A stretch of DNA of 43,092 nucleotides from Caldilineaceae bacterium (lineage in GTDB: Bacteria; Chloroflexota; Anaerolineae; Caldilineales; Caldilineaceae): the NCBI GenBank assembly GCA_020845455.1, contig JADLFO010000124.1, positions 1-43,092 on the forward strand. Reading direction: 5' to 3'. How positions within the stretch are numbered: the first letter of the stretch is position 1; every line of letters starts with the position of its first letter. Position numbers and translations under genes: made by a program. The notes under the pieces were generated by a model. The model was given only the letters and a program-made list of their open reading frames with translations, ran no database searches and was not told where the DNA came from. Below, one piece after another: positions 34,009 to 42,957 of this stretch.

Positions 34009-34785
34009 ATGCAACTGCAAGGCAAGGTAGCCTTTGTCACCGGCGCGGGTTCGGGCATCGGCAAGGGCGCGGCGCTTATTTTTGCCCAAGAAGGGGCCAA
34101 GGTCGCGCTCCTCAGCCGTACCGAAAAACAGATCAACGAGGTGGTCGGCGAGATCAAGGCCCAGGGTGGCGAGGCCATGGCGATTGTGGCCGATGTCTCG
34201 CAGCCCGGCCAGATGGAAGCCGCGGTCCGGCGCATCGTCGACGCCTGGGGTCGGCTCGACATCGTCGTCGCCAACGCCGGCATCAACGGCGTCTGGGCAT
34301 CGCTGGAAGAACTCACCCCCGAAGACTGGGACACCACGCTGGGCATCAACCTCAAGGGCACGTTTCTCACGGTCAAATATGCCGTGCCCTATCTCAAACA
34401 GCAGGGCGGCTCGGTCGTCGTCGTCTCGTCGGTCAACGGCACGCGCATGTTCTCCAACACCGGTGCGAGCGCCTATGCCAGTTCCAAAGCGGCGCAGCTT
34501 GCCTTTACCAAGATGGTGGCGCTGGAACTGGCGCATCATAAGGTGCGCGTCAACTGCATCTGCCCCGGCTGGATCCAGACCGAGATCGGCGACAATACCG
34601 ACCGCCGCCCAGTCGACCGCTGGCCCGTGCAGTTCCCCCAGGGCGCAGTCCCGCTGACCCACGGCAAGCCCGGCTCGGTTGACCAAGTTTCGCAGCTGAT
34701 GCTCTTCCTGGCGTCGGACGCATCCAGCCACATCACCGGCACAGAGATGTGGATCGACGGCGGGCAGTCGCTGCTCCAGGGCTAA
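34009..34785 (+). CDS. Short-chain dehydrogenase/reductase
   Basis: 258-aa classical SDR oxidoreductase. NAD(P) loop VTGAGSGIGKGAAL (about 11-24), VANAGING (about 88-95), catalytic Ser in VVVSSVNGT and the Tyr-x3-Lys pair in YASSKAAQL (about 155-163) are all present, with the C-terminal ITGTEMWIDGGQSL. ATG 34009 is preferred over 34003 because the GAGGA site (33997-34001) is too close to the latter. It is 28 bases upstream of a sugar-acid dehydratase-like gene, so a role in oxidising a sugar or sugar acid is inferred. Confidence 0.93.
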   Translation: MQLQGKVAFVTGAGSGIGKGAALIFAQEGAKVALLSRTEKQINEVVGEIKAQGGEAMAIVADVSQPGQMEAAVRRIVDAWGRLDIVVANAGINGVWASLEELTPEDWDTTLGINLKGTFLTVKYAVPYLKQQGGSVVVVSSVNGTRMFSNTGASAYASSKAAQLAFTKMVALELAHHKVRVNCICPGWIQTEIGDNTDRRPVDRWPVQFPQGAVPLTHGKPGSVDQVSQLMLFLASDASSHITGTEMWIDGGQSLLQG

Positions 34786-34813
34786 CCTGGATTTAGCCGA
34801 GAAAGGCGCTTCC

Positions 34814-35980
34814 ATGAAGATCAGCAACGTCACGCCCATGACCATGGGCACCGACTGGCGCAACATCACCTTCGTCAAGGTAGAGACCGATGAAGGGCTG
34901 ACCGGCGTCGCCGATGCGCGCGCCCTCAACCGCACCGAGGCGGTGGTGGGCTATCTGAAAGAGGCCGTGCCCCGCTATGTGCTGGGCAGCGACCCGTTTA
35001 ACGTCGAGCAGTTGGTCCACCGCATGTATCTCGAAGACTTTGGCCGGTCAGGCGAGATCGTCATGACCGGCATCTCCCTGATCGAGATCGCGTGCTGGGA
35101 TATTGTGGGGCAGGCGTTGGGCCAGCCCGTCTACCGGCTGCTCGGCGGCGCGGTGCGCGACAAGATCAAAGCCTATGCCAACGGCTGGTATACCGTCGAG
35201 CGCAGCCCGGAGGAGTTTCACGCCGCGGCGCGCCGCGTGGTGGAACGCGGCTATCGGGCGCTCAAGTTTGACCCCTTTGGCGCGGGCTTCTATGAAATGG
35301 AGCGTGCCGACAAGGTCAAATCGATCGGGTTGGTGGAGGCCGTGCGCGACGCGGTGGGGCCGGAGGTGGAAATCCTAGTCGAGATGCACGGGCGCTTCAA
35401 CCCCGTGACCGCCATTGAGATCGCGCGCGAACTGGCCCCGTATCAGCCAAGCTGGTTCGAGGAACCCGTTCCACCCGAAAACCTGGCCGCGCTCAAGAAA
35501 GTCGCCGACGCCATCGCCCCGCTGGGTGTCCCCATCGCCACCGGCGAACGCATCCACACCCCGTTTGAATACCGCGAGTTGTTTGAGCTGCAGGCCGCCG
35601 ACATCATCCAGACCGACATCACCCATTTCGGCGGGATTCTCAACACCAAAAAGCTGGCGGCCTGGGCCAACAACTATTACATTCTGATTGCGCCGCACAA
35701 CGTGGGCGGCCCGGCCTCGACCGCGGCTGCGCTGCATCTGGGCGCGTGTACGACCAACTTCAAGATTCAGGAATACTTCAACGATTTTGCCGAAGCCTTT
35801 GTCAAGGAAGCTGCCGATGGGCTGCCCGAAGTGATCGACGGCTACTTCGCCCTGCCCGACCGCCCGGGGCTAGGGCTGACGCTCAACGAAGACGTGATCG
35901 CGGCCCATCCGCAGCGGACGCTGCATTTCAACCTCTTTGCCGAGGATTGGCACAAGCGCAGCGTGAAGGAAACGAAATAA
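34814..35980 (+). CDS. Enolase-superfamily (mandelate racemase/galactonate dehydratase-like) enzyme
   Basis: 388-aa enzyme predicted to abstract the alpha proton of an acid sugar and eliminate water. Metal ligands are Glu190, Glu216 and Glu245 (VEMHGRF, WFEEPVPP, ATGERI). His192 in E-x-H-G-R and His295 in APHNVGGP match the two catalytic His of D-galactonate dehydratase-type members, although the first metal ligand is Glu rather than the Asp of DgoD. The capping domain (1-120) and C-terminal tail (DRPGLGLTLNED) are normal. The ATG follows GAGAAAGG and is cotranscribed with the SDR. Exact sugar unknown. Confidence 0.87.
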   Translation: MKISNVTPMTMGTDWRNITFVKVETDEGLTGVADARALNRTEAVVGYLKEAVPRYVLGSDPFNVEQLVHRMYLEDFGRSGEIVMTGISLIEIACWDIVGQALGQPVYRLLGGAVRDKIKAYANGWYTVERSPEEFHAAARRVVERGYRALKFDPFGAGFYEMERADKVKSIGLVEAVRDAVGPEVEILVEMHGRFNPVTAIEIARELAPYQPSWFEEPVPPENLAALKKVADAIAPLGVPIATGERIHTPFEYRELFELQAADIIQTDITHFGGILNTKKLAAWANNYYILIAPHNVGGPASTAAALHLGACTTNFKIQEYFNDFAEAFVKEAADGLPEVIDGYFALPDRPGLGLTLNEDVIAAHPQRTLHFNLFAEDWHKRSVKETK

Positions 35981-35985
35981 AGACA

Positions 35986-36037
35986 GTAGCCAGTTGTCGG
36001 TAGCCAGTTGTGGGGCTGCGCCCCCACAACTGGCTAC
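35986..36037. repeat. Hairpin with tandem copy between convergent genes
   Basis: GTAGCCAGTTGT occurs at 35986-35997 and 36000-36011. The second copy starts a 16-bp perfect stem, 36000-36015 with 36022-36037, loop CTGCGC. It lies between the enolase-superfamily gene and the Hsp70 stop, so it may terminate both. The sequence differs from the GGCAGTAGG family, but layout and position are alike. Confidence 0.75.
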
Positions 36038-36041
36038 TCAA

Positions 36042-37433
36042 TTAGGCAGATGCCAGTTGGTGTTGATACGCATGAATCGCCAGCCCGCCCGTCACCGAGC
36101 CAAACGGATCGGAGACCACTATCTCTGCACCAGGGATTTCACGCCGCAAGAGTGCCTGGAATGCAGGGATGGCAGAAGAGCCACCCGTCGCTACCACCAC
36201 CTCAACCTGTTCAGGGTTTAGCCCCGCCGCGGCAATGGCTTCACGAATGCCACGCCGAACCTCGGCTTGTTCAGTTCCAATCAAACCGTTAAATTCCTCG
36301 CGCAATAGCTCAACCGCAAGTTGAACTTCCGCCAGTTGCAGTCTGATCGTAGACGCTGCCTGCTGTGAGAGTTCACGTTTTGCCTGTTCGATTGCTTGAA
36401 AGAGCGCAAACCCATAGTTCTGGGTCGCCAATGTTTCCAGAGCTTGAAAAGCCGCGCGGTCATTGCCATACTGGATCCCACGCCGGATGATCTGAAGGTT
36501 TTCCGGACGAGTGAGTGTCGGAATGGTCTGCCACTGTTCGAGCAATTCCGCCAAATGCTCAGGGAAAGGAATGAGTCGCCCATCAAAGTTCACATCAATT
36601 GCCGATTGTGTCCCAAAATAGGGAGCTACTTTGCCGCGCATAATGGCGCTATCGAGATCATCACCCCCCACCAGGATGCCCAGCGAAGCAAGCACCTGTT
36701 GTTGCCCGGCGGCGCTTACCTTTAGGACGGTTAGGTCCAGGGTGCCGCCCCCAAAGTCAAAGACCAGAAGGGTCTGTTCGTGTGATGTGCGATTTGCGTA
36801 GAAGGCTGCGGCAGCGACCGGCTCAGGCAAAAAGTCCACTTGGGCAAAGCCGGCCAGGTGCGCGGCGCGGCGTATCTTCTCCTCGGCAAGCTGATCCACC
36901 GCCGGATCATGCGAGAAGGTCACCGGTCGCCCAATCAGGGCTTGGCGCGCCGGTTGGTCTAAAATCTGTTCTGACCGCTGTCGCACATGGCGCAGGATGA
37001 AGGCGATTAACTCTTCAATGGTGTAATACCTCCCGAATATTTTTGTCCCTTGATAGGCCGCTGATCGCAAGCCGGTCTTGATGGATTGCAGCAACCTGCC
37101 GCGAATGGCAACATCCTCATCAATCAGCACATCATAGATAATCGTGATGGGGCCGCCTTGTTCCCCCGGCTCAAACCCTTGACTTGCCACGGTATTCTCT
37201 ATCGTACCCACCACCTTTTCTTCGAGGACAACGGGGCGTCCCGTGTCTTCACGCAGAAACGTTTGGACTGCGTCCACCCCCAAGCGCACACGATGTTGAT
37301 TGTCCACATAGATCATGGACCGTAAATTGTACTCACTGCTGTTGTGTGGATCGAGCGGAATGTAGTCCAACTTGTTGCCGTCATAGACCGCCGCCGAGGT
37401 GTTCGTTGTGCCAAAATCAATCCCAAGCCACAT
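36042..37433 (-). CDS. Short Hsp70-family protein (YegD-like)
   Basis: 463-aa actin-fold ATPase related to DnaK but lacking the usual C-terminal substrate-binding half. Phosphate loop 1 is GIDFGTTNTSAAVYDG (4-19), connect and phosphate 2 LLVFDFGGGTLDLTVLKV (about 220-237), and the adenosine motif VVVATGGSSAIPAFQALL near 425. Start ATG 37433 has GGAGGG seven bases upstream; a 31-residue extension is rejected. It runs alone on this strand, convergent with the enolase-superfamily gene. No CIRCE was found upstream. The amino-acid and codon use is slightly less GC-rich than neighbours. Client proteins unknown. Confidence 0.9.
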   Translation of the reverse strand: MWLGIDFGTTNTSAAVYDGNKLDYIPLDPHNSSEYNLRSMIYVDNQHRVRLGVDAVQTFLREDTGRPVVLEEKVVGTIENTVASQGFEPGEQGGPITIIYDVLIDEDVAIRGRLLQSIKTGLRSAAYQGTKIFGRYYTIEELIAFILRHVRQRSEQILDQPARQALIGRPVTFSHDPAVDQLAEEKIRRAAHLAGFAQVDFLPEPVAAAAFYANRTSHEQTLLVFDFGGGTLDLTVLKVSAAGQQQVLASLGILVGGDDLDSAIMRGKVAPYFGTQSAIDVNFDGRLIPFPEHLAELLEQWQTIPTLTRPENLQIIRRGIQYGNDRAAFQALETLATQNYGFALFQAIEQAKRELSQQAASTIRLQLAEVQLAVELLREEFNGLIGTEQAEVRRGIREAIAAAGLNPEQVEVVVATGGSSAIPAFQALLRREIPGAEIVVSDPFGSVTGGLAIHAYQHQLASA

Positions 37434-37682
37434 GGTGTAAACCCTCCATGAAATCAGTAGAGCAACCCAAACGTCGTTGCTCAGGCCTATGAGGGTAGCG
37501 GTTTTTGGGCAGGAAAAAACCGCCATATGGCCGGTTTATTTGCTTGACAATTGTGATATACTGAGGTCAAGAAGAGCAGTTCGCCCAAATTCCTCGGATT
37601 TTCCTCGCTGCGGCGACCTCTCTGCTCTGACAACTTTCTCCCCTGTTGCAGTGAATCCCTCTCTGTGCTATCGTCTGGAGCT

Positions 37683-38459
37683 ATGAAGCTGCCCGATCTG
37701 CGTCCGGCGCGGCGCGCCTTTGGCGTGGCCCGCTCACTTGTCATCTACTATGGCAAACCCTTCCAGGCGCACCGCATGGCACGCTTCTATGCCCAGTTTA
37801 TCCGGCCTGGCGACATCTGTTTTGATATCGGCGCGCATGTAGGTAACCGCATCGCCGTCTGGCGGCGGCTGGGGGGTCGCGTGGTGGGTGTCGAACCGCA
37901 GCCGCAGTGTATGCGGCTTCTGCGCCGGCTCTATGGGCAGACGCCCGGCGTGACCCTGGTGGAAGAGGCCGTGGGCGCGGCCCCCGGCGTGCTGCCCCTG
38001 TGGGTGTGCGAGGCCAACCCCACCGTCAGCAGCCTCTCGCCCGGCTGGATCCAGGCCGTGCAGCAGGTAGATTCCTTTGCCGGCGTGCGCTGGGAAGAGA
38101 GCGTGCCGGTCGTGGTCACCACCCTAGACGACCTGGTCGCCCGCTTTGGCGAACCCGTCTTCTGCAAGATCGACGTGGAAGGGTTTGAGGGGGAAGTCCT
38201 GGCCGGGCTGACGCGCCCGCTGCCCACGCTCTCGTTCGAGACGATCCCCGCCACCCAAGCCTTGGCCCTTGGCTGTCTGGAGCGGCTGGCCGCGCTGGGC
38301 GACTATCGCTACAACTGGTCGTTGGGCGAGCAGCACCGCTGGCAGTCGCCCCGCTGGCTTTCTCAGGCCGAGATGACCGCTGCCCTGCGCCGGATGGACC
38401 CCGACGGCCCTTCCGGCGACATCTATGCCCGCCGCCAAGATGTGTGGGAGGCTGCATGA
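37683..38459 (+). CDS. FkbM-family methyltransferase
   Basis: 258-aa S-adenosylmethionine-dependent methyltransferase. SAM motif I is CFDIGAHVGNRIAVW (about 48-62), then VVGVEPQPQCMRLLRR, and the FkbM-specific VFCKIDVEGFEGEVLAGL (about 158-175). FkbM enzymes O-methylate sugars or polyketides, often in envelope glycan loci. Start ATG 37683 follows GGAG closely (two-base gap), so an initiation seven codons earlier is possible. Its stop overlaps the next gene's ATG by four bases (ATGA), so translation is coupled. Confidence 0.85.
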   Translation: MKLPDLRPARRAFGVARSLVIYYGKPFQAHRMARFYAQFIRPGDICFDIGAHVGNRIAVWRRLGGRVVGVEPQPQCMRLLRRLYGQTPGVTLVEEAVGAAPGVLPLWVCEANPTVSSLSPGWIQAVQQVDSFAGVRWEESVPVVVTTLDDLVARFGEPVFCKIDVEGFEGEVLAGLTRPLPTLSFETIPATQALALGCLERLAALGDYRYNWSLGEQHRWQSPRWLSQAEMTAALRRMDPDGPSGDIYARRQDVWEAA

Positions 38460-39244
38460 GCACACCCTATCCCGACGCCCGCCCGGAGGCGCTCTATAGC
38501 GATGCCGAGGCGCGGCGGCGCACGGTGCTGGTGGCCGTGGTCAACAATGCCGACGACATGCGCCGCGCCGCCTCCGAAGGCTGGTATCGCATCCCGCAGC
38601 GCCGCGCTCCGCAGCGTATCGGCGCCGACTATCTGGCCTTTTATCAGACCGGGGCCTTTAAGGGCGCACCCGAAGCGCACGCCATCAGCTTCTATGCCGC
38701 CACGCGACGCTACCGGCTGTTGACGCGCCGCGAACTGCTGCCCCAAGAGCCGGACCACCCGCGCGCCGACGAATACTATTTCCGCGTCGAACTGGGGCCG
38801 TTTCAACGGCTGGACCCCGTGCTGCCGTCGGCCACGCTGCGCCGCATCACTTTTATCCATACCACGCTGGAACGGCTGCTCCACGCCCAAGATGTGCGCG
38901 AACTGTTTGTGCAGGATGACCCCTTTCTCAAGCTCTGGCATGCGCTGCGCGCCAACCGGCTGCGCCCGCTCAAAAATCGTCTGGTGGACAACCGCCCGGT
39001 CGACATCACGCTGCGCGCCCGCGGCGGCAATCTGGGCATTGTCTGCGGCGACCCCGCCCCAGCCGCAACGCTGGCGCAGGAACGGCGGCTTGCGCCCCGC
39101 TCCGAACAGTGGGAAGTGATCTGGCTCTCCGCAGCCGCCATCGAACAGGACCTGGAGGGCTGTCTGCGCCGGATCGGCAGCGCCTTGATCAACCTGGGCG
39201 GGTCGGTGCTCAACCGGCCTGCGCCGGCGGGCGAGGAGGCTTGA
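38456..39244 (+). CDS. Conserved hypothetical, possible PUA/EVE-like N-terminal domain
   Basis: 262-aa soluble protein overlapping the FkbM stop by four bases. The first 150 residues alternate strands and helices: TVLVAVVNNADDMRRAASEGWYRIP, then DYLAFYQTGAFKG, ISFYAATRRYRLLTRRELLP and YYFRVELGPFQRL. This resembles PUA/EVE-type folds that clamp modified bases, but no signature residue is certain. The C-terminal part (FLKLWHALRANRLRPLKNR, IVCGDP) is unclassified. No signal peptide or membrane segment. Coupling to a methyltransferase and a CDP-alcohol transferase does not settle its role. Confidence 0.6.
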   Translation: MSTPYPDARPEALYSDAEARRRTVLVAVVNNADDMRRAASEGWYRIPQRRAPQRIGADYLAFYQTGAFKGAPEAHAISFYAATRRYRLLTRRELLPQEPDHPRADEYYFRVELGPFQRLDPVLPSATLRRITFIHTTLERLLHAQDVRELFVQDDPFLKLWHALRANRLRPLKNRLVDNRPVDITLRARGGNLGIVCGDPAPAATLAQERRLAPRSEQWEVIWLSAAAIEQDLEGCLRRIGSALINLGGSVLNRPAPAGEEA

Positions 39245-39249
39245 ACCGG

Positions 39250-40500
39250 ATGTCCGCAGGCACAGCCGCCCTCGAAACCGCTGCCGATCCGAGCGGTTCT
39301 AATCTTCAGGCGCTGCGCCGCTTGCGGCTGCGCTGGGCGTTTACCGCGCTGATCTATGCGGGGGCGCTGGCGGGCGGCTATTGGCTGCTGCGTGACGCCT
39401 GGCAGCCGAGTCGCGCCGTGGGCTGGCTGCTGTGGGCGGGGTTGGCCGCGCTGGTGGAACTGGCGATCCTGTGGGGGAGTCTGCGCCACAACCACCCGCC
39501 CGACAGCCCCATTCTGCGTGTCGGCTTTGGCTATGGCACGGCGCTGACGCTGCTCTGCGGGCTGCTGCTGGCGTTGGTGGCCGGCTTTCTCTTTGCCCCG
39601 CGCCCGCCCGGCTGGCTGGCGTGGATGCCCGCGCTGCTCTACACCGTGGCGCGCCTGGTGGATTATATCGACGGCTATGTGGCGCGCATCACCCAGTACG
39701 AAACCAAGCTGGGCGGCATCCTCGACATGGAGTTCGACGGCCTTGGCATCCTGGTCGCCATCGTGCTCGCCATCCAATACGGCGCGCTGCCGCTCTGGTA
39801 TCTGCCGCTGGCGCTGGCGCGGCAGATCTTTATCGCCGGCCTCTGGTGGCGCGAACGCCGCGGGCTGCCCGTCTATGCCATGACGCCCAGCGCGGCGCGG
39901 CGCATCATCGCCGGGTTTCAGACGGGGTTTGTCAGCGTCATGCTCTGGCCGGTCTTTGTGCCGCCGCTGACGACCTTGGCCGCGGTGGTCTTTGCGCTGC
40001 CGCTGGCGCTGAGCTTTGCGCGCGATTGGGGCGTGGTCAGCGGCATGATCGACCCGACCGGTCCGCGCTATCTGCGCCGCCGCGCCGCGCTCAAGGCGCT
40101 GATCGAAGGGTGGCTGCCGCTGTGCTGCCGCGTCGCCGGGACGGGGGTCGCCCTGCAGATCCTGGCGGCGGAACTGCCGCACTTCCCCACCTGGCAGCCC
40201 CATTTGACGCAGAGCGGGGTTGCCGACCCGCGCCGGCTGCTGTGGCTGTGGAGCGCGGTCTTTCTGCTGGCGCTGCTGCCCTATCTGCTGGGCATCTTGG
40301 GACGCGTGGCGGCGCTGGCGATGGTGGGGCTGGCCTGTCTGGATATCAGCGCCGCCGGGCTGGACTGGGGCGGCAATGCGTGGCTGCTGATCGCGGCCAT
40401 CGTCGTGGCCCATGCGGGCGGCGGGCGCTGGGCGGCCTGGCGGCCCGAAGACCCCATCCTGTACAAGCGCCCCGGCGACTCCCACGAAATCCCGCTATGA
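39250..40500 (+). CDS. CDP-alcohol phosphatidyltransferase-like membrane protein
   Basis: 416-aa membrane enzyme. The complete CDP-alcohol phosphotransferase motif DGxxAR-x8-GxxxDxxxD is present from Asp141 to Asp163 (DGYVARITQYETKLGG then ILDMEFD). At least nine hydrophobic segments are seen, more than the six of the core family; the extra ones lie C-terminal (about 300-400). It should transfer a phosphoalcohol from a CDP-alcohol, as in phospholipid or archaeal-type lipid synthesis. Start ATG 39250 has GGAGG 11 bases upstream; TTG 39241 overlaps the preceding stop and is an alternative. It is followed by an LPG-synthase-TM-like gene. Confidence 0.87.
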   Translation: MSAGTAALETAADPSGSNLQALRRLRLRWAFTALIYAGALAGGYWLLRDAWQPSRAVGWLLWAGLAALVELAILWGSLRHNHPPDSPILRVGFGYGTALTLLCGLLLALVAGFLFAPRPPGWLAWMPALLYTVARLVDYIDGYVARITQYETKLGGILDMEFDGLGILVAIVLAIQYGALPLWYLPLALARQIFIAGLWWRERRGLPVYAMTPSAARRIIAGFQTGFVSVMLWPVFVPPLTTLAAVVFALPLALSFARDWGVVSGMIDPTGPRYLRRRAALKALIEGWLPLCCRVAGTGVALQILAAELPHFPTWQPHLTQSGVADPRRLLWLWSAVFLLALLPYLLGILGRVAALAMVGLACLDISAAGLDWGGNAWLLIAAIVVAHAGGGRWAAWRPEDPILYKRPGDSHEIPL

Positions 40501-40531
40501 ACTAACATGCTCAGATGATGACTACACCCCG

Positions 40532-41641
40532 ATGAGCGCCGCTGCGCTCCTGCGCCCGCGGCGGCGCACACTGGCCCTGCTGATCGCTGCGCTGCTCCTG
40601 CTGGTGTGGGTGTCGCGCGCCGTCACCCCGCGCGCCGTGCCGGCCGCGCTGCAGCAGTTGACGCCCGTCGAAGGGCTGGCCCTGCTCGCGCTCAACCTGC
40701 TGATCTTCGCCGGCTTCACCGGGCGCTGGTGGATCTTTCTGCGCGCCCAGGGCCATGCCATCGCCTATACGCGGCTGCTGGTCTACCGGCTCACCGCCTT
40801 TGGCATCAGCTATTTCACGCCCGGCCCCCATTTTGGCGGGGAACCCTATCAGGTCTTGGCCGCCGTGCGCGGCCATCAGACGCCGCCCGCCGCCGCCATC
40901 GCCGCGGTCACACTCGACAAAGTGCTGGAAATGCTGGTCAACTTTGCGTTTTTGGCGGCGGGCGTCTTTCTGCTTTTGACCCAACGCCCTGTCTTGGGCC
41001 ATGACTTGGGCGCAGGGCTGGCGGCGCAACTGGCCGTCTATGTCCTGCTGCTGCTGGCGCTGCCCGCGGGACTGTTGGCGGCGCTGGGGCGCGGCCGCCA
41101 TCCGATCAGCGGGACGCTGCGCCGCCTCGACCGGCTGGCCGGACGGCTGTGGAAGCGGCAGCAGGGCCGCGCGGGGACGATCCCCGCGCTCTGGCTGGTG
41201 ACGCTGCGCCGCAGCGAAGCGCAGGCCGGCCTGCTATGCCGCCGGCATCCGCGCGCCCTTTGGGCCGCGCTGGCCGTATCTTTCTTGAGTTGGCTCGGCG
41301 TGATCGGCGAGTTCTGGCTGCTCACCGCAGTCTTGGGGCTGCGGCTCACGCCGCTGGAGGCGGCTACCGCCCTGGTTGCGGCGCGCCTCGCCATCCTGCT
41401 GCCGCTGCCCGCGGGGCTGGGCGCGCTGGAGGCCGGGTTGGCCCTGGCGGCGCGCGGCTTGGGGCTGGACCCCGGCGTCGGCATCGCGCTCAGCCTCTTG
41501 ATCCGCAGCCGCGACACGCTCTTTGGTCTGCTCGGCCTCTGGCTGGGCGGTTTACGGTTTTGGCAGTTGGCCGCGCCCATCGCCCCTGAGTTTGGGCCGC
41601 CGGCCGGTATAGACAGACAGAACCCGGCGCCGCCGGCCTAG
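40532..41641 (+). CDS. Lysylphosphatidylglycerol synthase TM region/UPF0104-like flippase
   Basis: 369-aa membrane protein with about eight helices and no soluble synthase domain. Family hallmarks are GFTGRWWIFLRAQGH (about 53-67), YRLTAFGISYFTPGPHFGGEPYQV (about 85-108), VTLDKVLEMLVN (about 127-138), and the late PLPAGLGALEAGLALAA (about 290-306). Such proteins flip or process lipid-linked molecules; AglD and MprF N-domains are known relatives. ATG 40532 is chosen by family start. It is 31 bases after the CDP-alcohol transferase, so the two may make and flip one lipid. Substrate unknown. Confidence 0.83.
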   Translation: MSAAALLRPRRRTLALLIAALLLLVWVSRAVTPRAVPAALQQLTPVEGLALLALNLLIFAGFTGRWWIFLRAQGHAIAYTRLLVYRLTAFGISYFTPGPHFGGEPYQVLAAVRGHQTPPAAAIAAVTLDKVLEMLVNFAFLAAGVFLLLTQRPVLGHDLGAGLAAQLAVYVLLLLALPAGLLAALGRGRHPISGTLRRLDRLAGRLWKRQQGRAGTIPALWLVTLRRSEAQAGLLCRRHPRALWAALAVSFLSWLGVIGEFWLLTAVLGLRLTPLEAATALVAARLAILLPLPAGLGALEAGLALAARGLGLDPGVGIALSLLIRSRDTLFGLLGLWLGGLRFWQLAAPIAPEFGPPAGIDRQNPAPPA

Positions 41642-41681
41642 CCCTCCTAGGCTGCGACGCCCCACCCGCGTGGAGTAGACG

Positions 41682-42572
41682 ATGTACAACCGAGTTCCTT
41701 CTACCTCCCCAGAGGGGCAGGCGTCTCGCGCCTGGCTCTTTGGGGGACTCTTTGCCCTCTTGCTCGCCGCCGCTTGGTTAGCCGACCCCGTCCAGGCGCA
41801 GGAGGTCACCCCACAGCAGACCGTACCCCCCGCCTACATCTTTCTGCCCCTGCTGCATATGGGCGAGGTGCGCTCCGACAGCGGCTGCCCGATGTTGTCC
41901 GCCAACCGCTATGACTCGGTTTCGATCCTCGGCGCACCGCGCCCGGCGCTGCCCGCACCGGTGGATGACCCCGACCTTAATTTGACGATGCGCGGCTATA
42001 CGGCGACCGTCAATTTTCAGGGGTTGATCGACCTCGGCGGGGATACGCACGGCGACCCGCCGCAACTGGCGCAGCTTTTCCGGCCCGCGCGCCTGGGGAC
42101 GATGACCGCGCTCTATCAAGTCTATGACTGGAACTGGAACGGTGTCTGCGCCCAGAGCGCCGAAGAACCCGGCTGCCGCGGCGCGCCGCTGACCAACCCG
42201 CCGGTAACGGCAGTGACGTTGGCGACCGGCCGCGACGAACCGCTCTATCTGCCGGGGCGCAAGGAGGACATTGCGGGCGGGGCCTACCGCGCCTTGGTCC
42301 TCTATGCCGAGGAGACGCGCCTCACCCTGGGCTATACGCGCGACGATTCGGTCGCGCCGGGCTATCTGGTCCACCTGGAGAATCTATGCGTGGATGCCAA
42401 CTTGCTGGCGCTGTATCGGCAACTTCACCAGGCGGGCCGCCGTGAACTGCCGGGGCTGCGGCTGGATGTGCCCCTGGGGACAAGCCGGGGCGAGAGCATC
42501 ATGGTGGCGGTGCGCGACCGCGGGTCATTTATGGACCCCCGCTCGCGCAAAGACTGGTGGCAGGGGTATTAG
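41682..42572 (+). CDS. Secreted protein of unknown function
   Basis: 296-aa protein with a signal peptide (hydrophobic WLFGGLFALLLAAAWLADP, likely cleaved after AQA near residue 40). The mature part is mostly beta in pattern, with LTMRGYTATVNFQGLIDLGG, YQVYDWNWNGVC, LYLPGRKEDIAGGAYRALVLYAEE, LTLGYTRDDSVAPGYLVHLENLC, and the end FMDPRSRKDWW. Four Cys suggest disulfides outside the cell. No catalytic motif or domain is recognised. It is likely an envelope or extracellular protein, 40 bases downstream of the flippase-like gene. Confidence 0.72.
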   Translation: MYNRVPSTSPEGQASRAWLFGGLFALLLAAAWLADPVQAQEVTPQQTVPPAYIFLPLLHMGEVRSDSGCPMLSANRYDSVSILGAPRPALPAPVDDPDLNLTMRGYTATVNFQGLIDLGGDTHGDPPQLAQLFRPARLGTMTALYQVYDWNWNGVCAQSAEEPGCRGAPLTNPPVTAVTLATGRDEPLYLPGRKEDIAGGAYRALVLYAEETRLTLGYTRDDSVAPGYLVHLENLCVDANLLALYRQLHQAGRRELPGLRLDVPLGTSRGESIMVAVRDRGSFMDPRSRKDWWQGY

Positions 42573-42577
42573 GGGCG

Positions 42578-42916
42578 CTAGCGCGTGTCGCCGTTGCCGT
42601 AGAGCGTGCCGCGCGCCTGGCGCGAGAAGAGCTTGGTCAGGTTGGCCCCGGCGACTTCCTCCAGCGTCAGGTCCAACTCGGTGCAGATCTGCGTCAGATA
42701 CCAGAGGACATCGCCCAATTCCTGCTTAAGCGCCTCGCGGTCTTCGGGCGTAATCTGCCCGCCCTTGTCGCGGAAGATCTTTTTGATCTTGCCCGCCACT
42801 TCGCCGGCTTCATTCGCCAGCCCCAACGTGGGATAGACGATGGGATGGTTCGTGGGGATCTCGCTCCAGGTCTTGCGTGACTCCTGCTGATAGAGGGCGA
42901 AGGTTTCGGTTTGCAT
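42578..42916 (-). CDS. MazG-like nucleotide pyrophosphohydrolase
   Basis: 112-aa all-alpha NTP pyrophosphohydrolase that splits nucleoside triphosphates to the monophosphate and PPi. The two metal-binding motifs are EAGEVAGKIKK (about 36-46) and ELGDVLWYLTQ (about 65-75), i.e. ExxE and ExxxD of the MazG fold. Full length for the single-domain class. AAAGGAA precedes the ATG. It is convergent with the secreted protein, five bases from its stop. Confidence 0.91.
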   Translation of the reverse strand: MQTETFALYQQESRKTWSEIPTNHPIVYPTLGLANEAGEVAGKIKKIFRDKGGQITPEDREALKQELGDVLWYLTQICTELDLTLEEVAGANLTKLFSRQARGTLYGNGDTR

Positions 42917-42957
42917 CCTGATTCCTTTGGCGTGATGCCTGCGTGGTATATACCTAC

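Noticed and set aside
34814..35980. Assignment of the enolase-superfamily enzyme to a specific sugar acid
   Set aside because: The E-x-H and His295 pattern fits several dehydratases; the substrate cannot be told from sequence alone.
37551..37568. CTTGAC...GTCAAG inverted repeat and TTGACA/TATACT hexamers upstream of the FkbM gene as a promoter
   Set aside because: The two hexamers are only seven bases apart, and neither finds a partner at 16-18 bases on either strand.
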